A stretch of 64,000 nucleotides of DNA, taken from positions 992,001 through 1,056,000 of the forward strand of contig NC_014734.1 of the NCBI RefSeq assembly GCF_000183135.1. Direction: 5' to 3'. Positions 1-8,228 of this stretch are shown one piece after another (the first letter of the stretch is position 1; the number at the start of each line of letters is the position of its first letter). Source of the stretch: Paludibacter propionicigenes WB4. GTDB lineage: Bacteria; Bacteroidota; Bacteroidia; Bacteroidales; Paludibacteraceae. The notes under the pieces were generated by a model, which saw only the letters and a list, made by a program, of their open reading frames with translations, made no database searches and was not told the DNA's origin. The translations under genes were made by a program, and so were the position numbers.

Positions 1-35
1 CCAAATTCAACCGTAAGTTGTTCTACAGATATCAT
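1..35 (-). CDS. ABC-F family ATPase, N-terminal fragment (runs off window)
   Basis: Only the first 11 codons are inside the window, starting at the ATG whose complement lies at 33-35. The peptide MISVEQLTVEF resembles the opening of ABC-F ATPases of Bacteroidales, where the first beta strand precedes a conserved FGG. ABC-F proteins are soluble twin-ATPase proteins that act on the ribosome. The gene would lie 50 bp downstream of the sugar-phosphate transferase on the same strand. The call rests on a short N-terminal match, so it is tentative. Confidence 0.45.
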   Translation of the reverse strand, partial: MISVEQLTVEF

Positions 36-84
36 ATTATAAACTTTCGAGATAATTCTACTCTTAAAAAACTAAATCATTATA

Positions 85-1161
85 TTACTTCAACACTTTT
101 CTTTCAACTACTCGCCATAAAATATAGGTAAGCACGCATGCTATTGAAAAAGCTACCGCAACCAATAGTCCGATTGGCCAATTACGCCCGACAATGCCCA
201 GCGCGATGTAAAAAATTGAAATTATTATCAACAAAAACGTCACCTGAAGATGCGTCAAACCAGATTTCAGCAGCCAGTGATGTATGTGGTTTTTATCCGC
301 ACGAAAAGGTGAAATTCCATGTATAATCCGGGTAAGCATAACGCGCATAGCATCGAATAAAGGAACAGACAAAACACAAACAGCTACAGCCGGAGCAGCT
401 GACATGTGAAAAGATACAGGAGTTATTACTTTAGTATTTATGTCACAAAACTCAAACACATACAGAGCTATCATATAGCCCAGCAGCAACGAACCTGAAT
501 CGCCCATAAATATCTTTCGTTTGCCGGATATTACATTGTATATAAAAAAAACGGCCAAAGAACCTACCATGGCATAAGCCGAGATTGCCAAATTAATGAA
601 CAACACCGAATGAAAATAAACAGCAAAAAACAAACAATACAATATCCCCAACCCCGATGCCAAGCCATCAATACCATCTATCAAATTCAACGAATTGATG
701 ATCAAAATAAAAACAAAAAATGAAAGCAAATAACTTGCTCCTATCGGCAACTCATATATGCCCAAAAAGCCATGTAGACTTGACATACGAATATCAGAAA
801 CTACAATCAGAAAAAAAGCAGAAGCACTCTCCCCAAATAATTTCCAGGCTGGTTTTATATCAATCAAATCATCAACAAATCCTACCAGCAGTATAATAAA
901 AACGCCAACAATCGTAAATTGAAGTTCGCTGAATATAGAGAATGTGAACAAAAACACTGTCAGCAAAAACGAAATAAATATATTTATTCCGCCCACATTG
1001 GGGATTATGCCTTCGTGCGAAGTTCTTTTATTGGGCTTTACTACAAAATTTCTTTTTCTGGCAATATTCAGAACCATAGGCATAAAACACAGCCCAATGA
1101 TAAAAGAAACGAATGCAGAAAGAAAAGGATAGTTCTGAATAAATTTATCAATATCAAGCAT
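85..1161 (-). CDS. WecA/MraY-family undecaprenyl-phosphate sugar-1-phosphate transferase
   Basis: A polytopic membrane enzyme of 358 residues with about ten hydrophobic segments. It carries the family's landmarks: a DD pair in the LVGFVDDLID motif near residue 95, NLIDGIDGL near 160, the metal-binding loop GDSGSLLLGY near 220, and the C-terminal HIHH motif in ADKNHIHHWLL near 290. Such enzymes transfer a HexNAc-1-phosphate from a UDP-sugar onto undecaprenyl phosphate at the cytoplasmic face, starting O-antigen, enterobacterial common antigen or capsule synthesis. The HIHH motif and the isolated position, away from mur genes, favour the WecA/WbpL side over MraY. The exact sugar cannot be read from the sequence. 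A -7 promoter box lies about 135 bp upstream. Confidence 0.88.
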   Translation of the reverse strand: MLDIDKFIQNYPFLSAFVSFIIGLCFMPMVLNIARKRNFVVKPNKRTSHEGIIPNVGGINIFISFLLTVFLFTFSIFSELQFTIVGVFIILLVGFVDDLIDIKPAWKLFGESASAFFLIVVSDIRMSSLHGFLGIYELPIGASYLLSFFVFILIINSLNLIDGIDGLASGLGILYCLFFAVYFHSVLFINLAISAYAMVGSLAVFFIYNVISGKRKIFMGDSGSLLLGYMIALYVFEFCDINTKVITPVSFHMSAAPAVAVCVLSVPLFDAMRVMLTRIIHGISPFRADKNHIHHWLLKSGLTHLQVTFLLIIISIFYIALGIVGRNWPIGLLVAVAFSIACVLTYILWRVVERKVLK

Positions 1162-1296
1162 TTAAACAATAGACAATTATTACCACTGTAGTACAGAAGT
1201 CAATCGATATTTGGAAATTACAACTCCTATACGTATCGACAGCATTACCTGTAAATTCAGGTTGAATTAATTCATTAAAGTATTAAAAATAAAGTG

Positions 1297-1304
1297 CAAA
1301 GATA
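1297..1304 (-). promoter_or_regulatory. Putative -7 box (TATCTTTG) for the sugar-phosphate transferase
   Basis: Read on the minus strand this is TATCTTTG, an exact match to the Bacteroidota -7 consensus TAnnTTTG. I see no TTG at the standard spacing of 19-21 bp. It would give a leader of about 130 nt. Confidence 0.4.
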
Positions 1305-1425
1305 AGTTTAAAATGCGAAAAACAGATTCAAAAATCAAACATATCATTTAGCGGGCACAAAGTCCGATGTAACCACCTCATTATCTGAACAAAAAACAAT
1401 ACTTTTTTATAATTCACACTCCAAA

Positions 1426-1457
1426 TTGCCGATTGAAAATATAATATTATATCTTTG
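1426..1457 (+). promoter_or_regulatory. Putative panB promoter (TTG-N21-TATCTTTG)
   Basis: TTG at 1426-1428 and TATCTTTG at 1450-1457 are 21 bp apart, matching the Bacteroidota -33/-7 arrangement. The start site would fall near 1461, leaving a leader of about 20 nt before the panB ATG at 1484. An ATG at 1474 opens only an eight-codon frame that overlaps the panB start. Confidence 0.6.
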
Positions 1458-1483
1458 CACTCTCAATTCAAAAATGAATAAAT

Positions 1484-2302
1484 ATGTCGATACACAGTGA
1501 AGACTCAAGAAGAGTAACGACTCAAAGATTGTTGGAAATGAAACAACGTGGTGAAAAAATCAGTATGCTCACAGCATACGATTACACCATGGGAACCATT
1601 GTTGACAGAGCCGGAGTAGATATAATATTAGTTGGTGATTCTGCATCGAATGTTATGTGTGGAAACATCACTACGCTTCCAATCACATTGGATCAAATGA
1701 TTTTTCTGGCAAAATCGGTTGTCAGAGGTGTAAACCGGGCGTTGGTTGTAATCGATATGCCATTTGGATCCTACCAGGGTAACTCCAAGGAAGCGCTCGC
1801 TTCGGCCATTCGTATCATGAAAGAAACTCATGGAGACTGTTTAAAAGTAGAGGGTGGAGAGGAAATTCTGGAATCAGTTAAACGTATTCTTAGTGCCGGA
1901 ATTCCTGTTATGGGGCATCTGGGACTTATGCCTCAATCCATAAATAAATACGGATCTTATGCCGTAAGAGCGAAGGATGACAGCGAAGCTGATAAACTTA
2001 TAAGAGATGCCCATTTGCTCGAAGAAGCAGGATGTTTCGGAATTGTATTGGAAAAAATTCCTGCAAAGCTAGCTCAGAGAGTAGCTGATGAACTTACCAT
2101 CCCTGTTATTGGAATTGGCGCAGGTGGTGGTGTGGATGGACAAGTGCTGGTACTACACGATATGGTAGGACTGAATCAAGACTTCTCACCACGGTTTCTT
2201 CGTCGCTATGCCAACATTCAGGGCATAATGAATGAAGCGATTGGACATTATGTAGAAGATGTGAAATCAGGCGATTTCCCCAACGAAAAAGAGCAGTATT
2301 AA
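1484..2302 (+). CDS. panB: 3-methyl-2-oxobutanoate hydroxymethyltransferase
   Basis: PanB adds a hydroxymethyl group from 5,10-methylene-tetrahydrofolate to 2-oxoisovalerate, giving ketopantoate, the first committed step to pantothenate and coenzyme A. The 272 residues are the usual length. Recognisable blocks are [17 protein letters not shown] near the N-terminus, the metal-binding [10 protein letters not shown] near 50, the KVEGG loop near 120, [10 protein letters not shown] near 143 and [21 protein letters not shown] near 200. It stands alone between its own promoter and a strong terminator; panC is not adjacent. coaE, for the last CoA step, lies about 35 kb away in this window. Confidence 0.97.
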   Translation: MSIHSEDSRRVTTQRLLEMKQRGEKISMLTAYDYTMGTIVDRAGVDIILVGDSASNVMCGNITTLPITLDQMIFLAKSVVRGVNRALVVIDMPFGSYQGNSKEALASAIRIMKETHGDCLKVEGGEEILESVKRILSAGIPVMGHLGLMPQSINKYGSYAVRAKDDSEADKLIRDAHLLEEAGCFGIVLEKIPAKLAQRVADELTIPVIGIGAGGGVDGQVLVLHDMVGLNQDFSPRFLRRYANIQGIMNEAIGHYVEDVKSGDFPNEKEQY

Positions 2303-2320
2303 GGAATATAATTAAATAGT

Positions 2321-2358
2321 AATCCCGTCGAACAAAATCATTCGACGGGATTTTTTTA
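2321..2358 (+). terminator. Intrinsic terminator of panB
   Basis: A perfect 12-bp stem (AATCCCGTCGAA pairing with TTCGACGGGATT, 2321-2332 and 2341-2352) is followed by a run of T. It lies 18 bp after the panB stop codon. Confidence 0.9.
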
Positions 2359-2532
2359 TTCTATGTAATAGAAGAATAATCTCTTTTCATTGATTACCTT
2401 CATTTAGAGTTAGCAGACAAGCCTTTATCCATGAGCTATGGAATAATCCACCGGCAAATATTTGATAAACCACAGATCAGATTAGTCTTTGTTTCAACAG
2501 CTTATGGAAAACCTATATATTTCAACAAGATA

Positions 2533-5376
2533 CTAGTTTTTTTGTTGTTCCGGTAAGTGTGAAGATGAGGTTGTGTTTATTTCCGGCAGAAGAATAAACT
2601 TCAATGCTTTATCAGGGTCTATATATTCATTAGCGGCCTCTTTTACTTTCTCTGAGTTCAGTTGCTCAATAGTTTGCTTGCGTTCCTCAATCGTCATAAC
2701 CGTATCTCCATAACGGTAGGCATAATAAATGTCCAGTAACCAACTAGCGTTTTCTTTTATATCTGTTGCAAGTGTTACACGCATCTTTTCTTTGACTCGC
2801 TCCAGCTCTTCACTTGTGGGACCATCCGACATCAAACGTTTAACTTCAAGAATTGCACGTTTGTATAAAGCCTCGTAAGATGCCGTATTCGTGCCAAAAG
2901 AAAGTGATAATGACGCTTCAGGTTCATGGTTTTGATTAACTTTTCCTGAAACTTTTACGCCATAAACGCCACTCATTTCCCTGCGAAGACTTTCATATAA
3001 TCTGGTTTTCAATAGTTCAATAAAAGCACTATAAGCATATGCTTTCTGTTTATCCCAGATGGCTCGTTTTACGAACTTAATGGAAACTTCAGCTTTGTCT
3101 TCTGTTCCTTTTTTGAATGTGTAAGTAGCTGGACCTAATAAAGACGTGAAATTTTGTTCTGCATAACCCTGTTTCTTCTTATTGCCGGGAAGTCCTCCTA
3201 TATACGTCAGAACAAGTGGTTTGATAGAATCAATATCCACATTGCCAACAAATACATAAGTAAATCCGGTAACACTACCAAAACGAGCTTTATAAATTGC
3301 AGCAGCTCGATTAAAATCTACCTGATCGAGATTTTCTTTTACCGGCCATCTGTTCCGGCGTGGATTGCCGTTATTCATAAGTTGTTCGACTTGATAATTG
3401 AAGTAACTGCTCGGATCATCAAGCAATTTAGCATATTCAGTTTTCTCTTCATTCATCAATCGTTTGAAAGCATTTTTATTAAAATAAGGTGCAGTTTGAT
3501 ATAAATAGAGTAATTGAAAAAATGCTTCACTGTCTTTCAACCCGTATTTACCTGACATCGATTCATTATACAAAACCAAGGATTGAGTTAACGATAAATC
3601 TTTTCCTGCCATCAGTCTTTTCAATTGAGTATTATTAATACCATTTACACCACTCTTATCCTGAATCTTGGTTGCATAAAGTGCTGACATGTCATCTTTT
3701 GCATTATAGTTGCTAAAACCTCCATTCGATGTAGCTCTGAACAAAACTTGATTATTCTTAAAGTCTGTTTTTTTGAATACGACAGTGGCTCCATTGGATA
3801 GTTTCCATTCTATCAATCCGGTTTCCGGAATTGACCTTTCACTGATAATTGTTCCTGCTTTTGGCTTGCTGGACATGAGCTCTTTGACAACTTTATCTTC
3901 TCTATACGGCTTAATCTTTTCAGCTCCCACCTGAGCTAGCAAAGTCAAAAACTCTTTTTTGTCTGGATAAGAAATAGAAGCACTCTCCGGACCAGTAACA
4001 ACAACGACTCGGTTATTATCAGTCATATAATAAGCTACCAGACTATTCAAATCAGTTGTTCTTATTCCCGGTAATGTTTTTTTTACCAATTCATATTCAT
4101 ATTCAATGCCCGGTATAGGTTCACCTGATAGATAATTAACCTGATACTCATCGGCAAAAAGATCAGATGCCGTTTTTCCCCGCTCATTGTACCATCTTTC
4201 GTAACGGGACAATAGTTTCATTTTAGCTCTTTCTAATTCATTATTCGTAAATCCGTAGCGTTTCACTCGCTCATTTTCAACAATCAGAGAATGAAAGGCA
4301 TTCAATATTTTTGAAGGAGCACATCTTGCATAACTGGAATAAGTATCTACTTCACGAAAATAATTTGAGTAACCTGACTCAGCTTCCGAAAAAGGAGGAG
4401 TCTCTGTTTCTTGCAATTCCTTTAAACGATCATTAATCATAGAAGAATACAACGCATGGTATATTTTGTGCTCAACATAATCCTGCTGCGTGATTGTTTT
4501 TTGGGGCTTGTGTTTATAGGATATTTCTACAGAACAGCCTGATATCTCAGGATCGGTAGCCACCACAACCTTTGTTTCTTTATGGTCTGGCACCGGATTG
4601 ACCGGGCGGGGTTCGCTATTCTCCGGCATTTTATACACCCCGAATTTTTGAATAATTTCCTTTTCTATTTCGGTTGGATTGATATCTCCAATCACCATGA
4701 TGGCCATTAAGTCAGGACGATGCCATTTTTTGTAATAATTTCGCAATTCATCTGACGTAAAATGCTTCAGAACTTCTTCTTTACCAATAGGAAGGCGAAG
4801 TGGATAAAGGGAACCTGCCAATAGAACCGGAAGATATTTCTCCCGAATTCTGGTGGATGCTTTTTTCCCCAACCGCAGTTCTTCCAGTACAACGCCTCTT
4901 TCTCTTTCAATTTCCTTTTCTGAAAGAGTCAGATTCATCGCCCAGTCTTTTAGTACGGTTAACCCTACATTCACCTTATCCGATGGAATAGGTAAATAAT
5001 AGATTGTTTCGTCAAAAGAAGTATAGGCATTTAAATCTTTTCCAAAACGAACACCCATACCTTCGAGGGTTTTTATCAACTCAGCATTCGGAAACGATTC
5101 GGTTCCATTGAAAGACATATGCTCCAAAAAGTGCCCCAATCCTTGTTGTTTCTCGGTTTCTAAAATAGAGCCCGCATTAATAACCAATCTCAATTCTACT
5201 TTATTCTCCTGAGCTTTATTCTGACGTATATAGTATGTAAAACCATTGTCAAGCGTTTTCTTGATAGTTTTAGCATCGACAGGAATAACCTCGTCCGGAG
5301 AATAAACAAAAGATTGTGCCAGTAAACTCATTGGACTAAGTAAAAGCACAAACGGGAGTATCTTTAATAATTTCAT
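2533..5376 (-). CDS. Secreted M16 family zinc metalloprotease (PqqL/FusC-like)
   Basis: This 947-residue protein starts at the ATG complementary to 5374-5376; the longer upstream frame overlaps the previous gene and would bury the signal peptide (KLLKILPFVLLLSPMSLLAQ). It is a two-half insulinase/pitrilysin-type clan ME protease. The inverted zinc motif HFLEH is at residues 82-86 and the third ligand is in GVVLEELRLG (E165 or E166). The C-terminal half is the inactive partner lobe. Family members clip peptides inside a closed chamber. It is the last gene of a minus-strand operon, 10 bp after the DUF6850 barrel, behind a TonB-dependent receptor. FusC and PqqL are M16 proteases paired with TonB-dependent receptors, and FusC digests imported ferredoxin. 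A similar periplasmic job here is inferred. Confidence 0.9.
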   Translation of the reverse strand: MKLLKILPFVLLLSPMSLLAQSFVYSPDEVIPVDAKTIKKTLDNGFTYYIRQNKAQENKVELRLVINAGSILETEKQQGLGHFLEHMSFNGTESFPNAELIKTLEGMGVRFGKDLNAYTSFDETIYYLPIPSDKVNVGLTVLKDWAMNLTLSEKEIERERGVVLEELRLGKKASTRIREKYLPVLLAGSLYPLRLPIGKEEVLKHFTSDELRNYYKKWHRPDLMAIMVIGDINPTEIEKEIIQKFGVYKMPENSEPRPVNPVPDHKETKVVVATDPEISGCSVEISYKHKPQKTITQQDYVEHKIYHALYSSMINDRLKELQETETPPFSEAESGYSNYFREVDTYSSYARCAPSKILNAFHSLIVENERVKRYGFTNNELERAKMKLLSRYERWYNERGKTASDLFADEYQVNYLSGEPIPGIEYEYELVKKTLPGIRTTDLNSLVAYYMTDNNRVVVVTGPESASISYPDKKEFLTLLAQVGAEKIKPYREDKVVKELMSSKPKAGTIISERSIPETGLIEWKLSNGATVVFKKTDFKNNQVLFRATSNGGFSNYNAKDDMSALYATKIQDKSGVNGINNTQLKRLMAGKDLSLTQSLVLYNESMSGKYGLKDSEAFFQLLYLYQTAPYFNKNAFKRLMNEEKTEYAKLLDDPSSYFNYQVEQLMNNGNPRRNRWPVKENLDQVDFNRAAAIYKARFGSVTGFTYVFVGNVDIDSIKPLVLTYIGGLPGNKKKQGYAEQNFTSLLGPATYTFKKGTEDKAEVSIKFVKRAIWDKQKAYAYSAFIELLKTRLYESLRREMSGVYGVKVSGKVNQNHEPEASLSLSFGTNTASYEALYKRAILEVKRLMSDGPTSEELERVKEKMRVTLATDIKENASWLLDIYYAYRYGDTVMTIEERKQTIEQLNSEKVKEAANEYIDPDKALKFILLPEINTTSSSHLPEQQKN

Positions 5377-5386
5377 TTTTATTGTT

Positions 5387-6970
5387 TTAGAAATTGTATC
5401 CAACAGATGCAGATACATTGGTTCTGTTTAATTTATCTTCCGTCCGCAATAGGCTGAAAGAACTTTTCGCGTACAGACAAGTCTTATTTTTTAGATTGTG
5501 TCCATATAAAACATGAGCCTGCAATTGACCATAATTTTGAGTCAGTATTGTTGCGTCACTATTTACTAGTTCGGTTTCTATTGTTTTATCCAGCGGTTCC
5601 CTTGGAGTATATCGGTTCTTATCATTCCACACGCCCCGGAAACTACCTTCCAAACCAACCTGCAATAAGTTTGTTTTTTTTATATTGAAGTTTCTTAAAG
5701 CATTGAGTGTAGCAGTATAACTGTTGAATTTGAGAAAAGAATTCATCACTACGTACTCATCAATATATTCTGTTAGTTTTCCGTTTAGAGAAAATTTCCA
5801 TTTGTAGGATGTGGTGGTTCCATCAAACAAATAAAGATTATACCCGGCTTTCCATTCTTTCTGAGAAACAACAGATCGATGGGAAGCCTCTGAACTTGTC
5901 ACCCAGGCATTCACTTCTGACGAAGAATTAAAAATCTGAATAATCTCCCGACCCGAACGATTCGTTTCATTATAACCTACAGATAATGCATGTTTTACAG
6001 AATATTCTTTGTTATAGAAATCCACATGCAGTTGTCCTTTCCAATTATTTTCATACAATCGTCCGCGTTGACGGGGTTTATTGTTTTCTATATCATTGGC
6101 ATTTTCTACATAGTTTTCATAGATTCCATCCAAAAACACGTTCATCCGATCCGATTTATAACCATATTGTACGCCACCACCAAAGCCATCTCCGGTATAT
6201 TGGCGTTCGCGTTCGTTCGTGCTAAACAAGTCATGCGTATATTGTCCCATTCCTTTCATGAGGTATATTTTTTGGGGATTTCCTGTATCATACAAAATCA
6301 TGTTACTATTTTCACGAAAACGTCTGTAACTAAAGTTTCCCCCTAAGGAATGTCTTTTCTGAATTAAGGTGAAAGATGGAGCTACCTGAATAGCATTTGA
6401 ATTTGCTTGCGGACGAGGATCAATACTCTTTGCACCCCTTCCTACTGCTAGTCTTCCATCAAGACCAAAAGAAATAAAATGATAATAAATAGGTGAAGCA
6501 ATCCTTGTCCACATATCATATGTTTGCTTTTTCCAATTTCCACCAGTGCTATCTGCTATGATATAAGGTGTACCTCGGTAGGGATTCAGAATAGATGTAA
6601 ACTGAACATTTTTCTCGAAAGCTTCTTTGAAATTGAAGCCACCAACAACATAGAACTTTCCCATAGTGACGGCTCCTTCCGCAGAAAAGAGACAGTTGTT
6701 ATAGGAACTGGCTTGCTGGGGACGGTGATAATTTCCGTCTGAATATTCGTAGGTGAGGTTCACATCGGAATAGTTTATCCGCGAGCCAAGTGATAGGCCG
6801 GAAGCATTGTCTGAAGACAAATGATATTCACTTTCTTTAAAATAGTGCATTTCAAAAAGCTCTGCATATGGCTTTCCAAGCAAAGTATCGTTTCTTGTTT
6901 GTGCTGTAAGTTGTATTGGTAAAACAATTGTAGAAATTGCAGCTTTGTATAGTATTGATGTATAACGCAT
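5387..6970 (-). CDS. DUF6850-family outer membrane beta-barrel protein
   Basis: A 527-residue protein with an N-terminal signal peptide ending near LTAQT at about residue 24, then a sequence of alternating polar and hydrophobic strands rich in Tyr, Phe, Asn and Gly. It ends in SASVGYNF, a terminal aromatic residue typical of outer membrane barrels. I recognise the pattern as DUF6850, whose members sit next to DUF4876 lipoproteins and TonB-dependent receptors in Bacteroidales. It lies 9 bp after the DUF4876 gene and 10 bp before the M16 protease, so it is almost certainly co-transcribed. Its function is unknown; an accessory pore or receptor partner is the natural guess. Confidence 0.75.
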   Translation of the reverse strand: MRYTSILYKAAISTIVLPIQLTAQTRNDTLLGKPYAELFEMHYFKESEYHLSSDNASGLSLGSRINYSDVNLTYEYSDGNYHRPQQASSYNNCLFSAEGAVTMGKFYVVGGFNFKEAFEKNVQFTSILNPYRGTPYIIADSTGGNWKKQTYDMWTRIASPIYYHFISFGLDGRLAVGRGAKSIDPRPQANSNAIQVAPSFTLIQKRHSLGGNFSYRRFRENSNMILYDTGNPQKIYLMKGMGQYTHDLFSTNERERQYTGDGFGGGVQYGYKSDRMNVFLDGIYENYVENANDIENNKPRQRGRLYENNWKGQLHVDFYNKEYSVKHALSVGYNETNRSGREIIQIFNSSSEVNAWVTSSEASHRSVVSQKEWKAGYNLYLFDGTTTSYKWKFSLNGKLTEYIDEYVVMNSFLKFNSYTATLNALRNFNIKKTNLLQVGLEGSFRGVWNDKNRYTPREPLDKTIETELVNSDATILTQNYGQLQAHVLYGHNLKNKTCLYAKSSFSLLRTEDKLNRTNVSASVGYNF

Positions 6971-6979
6971 ATCCTTTTT

Positions 6980-8224
6980 TTATTTAAAAATAGCTTTCGG
7001 GCTTACTTCAAAATCTTCGGTCGAATTATTGGAATCCTGATAAATAAGTCTTCCATTTTTGTTGCCAATGATCTTTCGAATCACACTGGAGCCAGTATAG
7101 GTTCCTGCAACGGTAGCAAAACCACTGTCCAACATGGGAGGAAAACGTTTGGTGTTTGTAACAGTCTTATTCTGAATTAAATCAACCGCATCAATTATGA
7201 ACTTTACCGGGACTTTTTTACATAACCAATACTCCTCATTTTCAAATGGATCTTGAAAAGCTTCTGGAAGTGTAACAGTTCCGAAACCGGAGAACTCTTC
7301 TTTGGTAGCTTGGATCAATACCATTCCTTGTCCAAGCACACTGATGCGCCAGAGGTCTCCATAGTCCGGCCAAAAAGCTCTGGACATATTGACAGCCGGA
7401 AAATCCGTATATTTGTTGGAAGGATCTGAAGAATAGGCTTCATAATCAGCATCTATTAAATTAACAGGCGAAGAAAGATTGTACTGGCTGTCTTGATTGT
7501 GGGGAGCTGCCATGGTTGCTATCGTGACACTTTGACCTGGCTGTATGTATACCGGATTTTCTCCAGCTACAATTTTCCAAATAGCTTGCAAATAAACATG
7601 TTTATATTCTCCTTGTGTCTCACCCGGCCAAAGAGGTCCAGTAACACCGATTCCCCCGTAGTTTTCGGTGTTAGCTATGTAGACATTGTTCAGAAGAACA
7701 GGATTATCTGAATTATTATAGATAGTATAGAAATTATCATTTCGATAGCTACCATTCGATGGAGTACGTGACCCACAATAGTATAGTTCCTTAAATATCA
7801 GAGAACTCTGAGTTGGCAAAATCAAGTCTATATCACTCAACAATGGCGTTTCTCCCTGTTTAAAATTCACACTGGACTTAAATCCAATCAGATTGGATCC
7901 ATCAACAGCGTTTTTACCTGTTACCTGAGTTACTTCTGCGGCTGTAAGAGTTCCCGTAACACTGATCGTATACTCTCCGGGAAGCAATTGAACCAACGTG
8001 AATTTTCCCCAAAGATCGCTTTTGAACTGATAGGTAATTTGTTCGGTGGTATTAGTCAACGTCATGGACAAAGGATTAGAAAAAGGGCTGGTATCTCCGA
8101 ACATTTTATATTTCAGGTGCAAATTTATTTCAGGTGCAAACGCAGAATCGATGGCTATGTCTTTCCGACAAGAAGACAATATACAATTGCCAATCAACAA
8201 TAAATAAAGGATGTATTTTTTCAT
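6980..8224 (-). CDS. DUF4876-family lipoprotein
   Basis: I place the start at the ATG complementary to 8222-8224, because it opens a lipoprotein signal (KKYILYLLLIGNCILSSC, lipobox Cys near residue 18) and lies 4 bp after the receptor's stop codon. The longer frame would overlap the receptor by over 130 bp. The mature part of roughly 395 residues starts with a carboxypeptidase-regulatory-like beta sandwich (LVQLLPGEYTISVTG near 85), then a larger domain with YIANTENYGG and INSTANCES of Asn-rich loops, consistent with DUF4876. Encoded between a TonB-dependent receptor and a second barrel, it may be the surface substrate-binding lipoprotein, as SusD is for SusC, although it is not related to SusD. 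The ligand is unknown. Confidence 0.78.
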   Translation of the reverse strand: MKKYILYLLLIGNCILSSCRKDIAIDSAFAPEINLHLKYKMFGDTSPFSNPLSMTLTNTTEQITYQFKSDLWGKFTLVQLLPGEYTISVTGTLTAAEVTQVTGKNAVDGSNLIGFKSSVNFKQGETPLLSDIDLILPTQSSLIFKELYYCGSRTPSNGSYRNDNFYTIYNNSDNPVLLNNVYIANTENYGGIGVTGPLWPGETQGEYKHVYLQAIWKIVAGENPVYIQPGQSVTIATMAAPHNQDSQYNLSSPVNLIDADYEAYSSDPSNKYTDFPAVNMSRAFWPDYGDLWRISVLGQGMVLIQATKEEFSGFGTVTLPEAFQDPFENEEYWLCKKVPVKFIIDAVDLIQNKTVTNTKRFPPMLDSGFATVAGTYTGSSVIRKIIGNKNGRLIYQDSNNSTEDFEVSPKAIFK

Positions 8225-8228
8225 TCTA

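Larger units (their letters stand above)
1162..1483. other. Divergent intergenic region
   Basis: These 322 bp separate two divergent genes and contain no credible reading frame. I see a leftward TATCTTTG box at 1297-1304 and a rightward one at 1450-1457. The rest is A/T-rich without a clear hairpin. Confidence 0.6.
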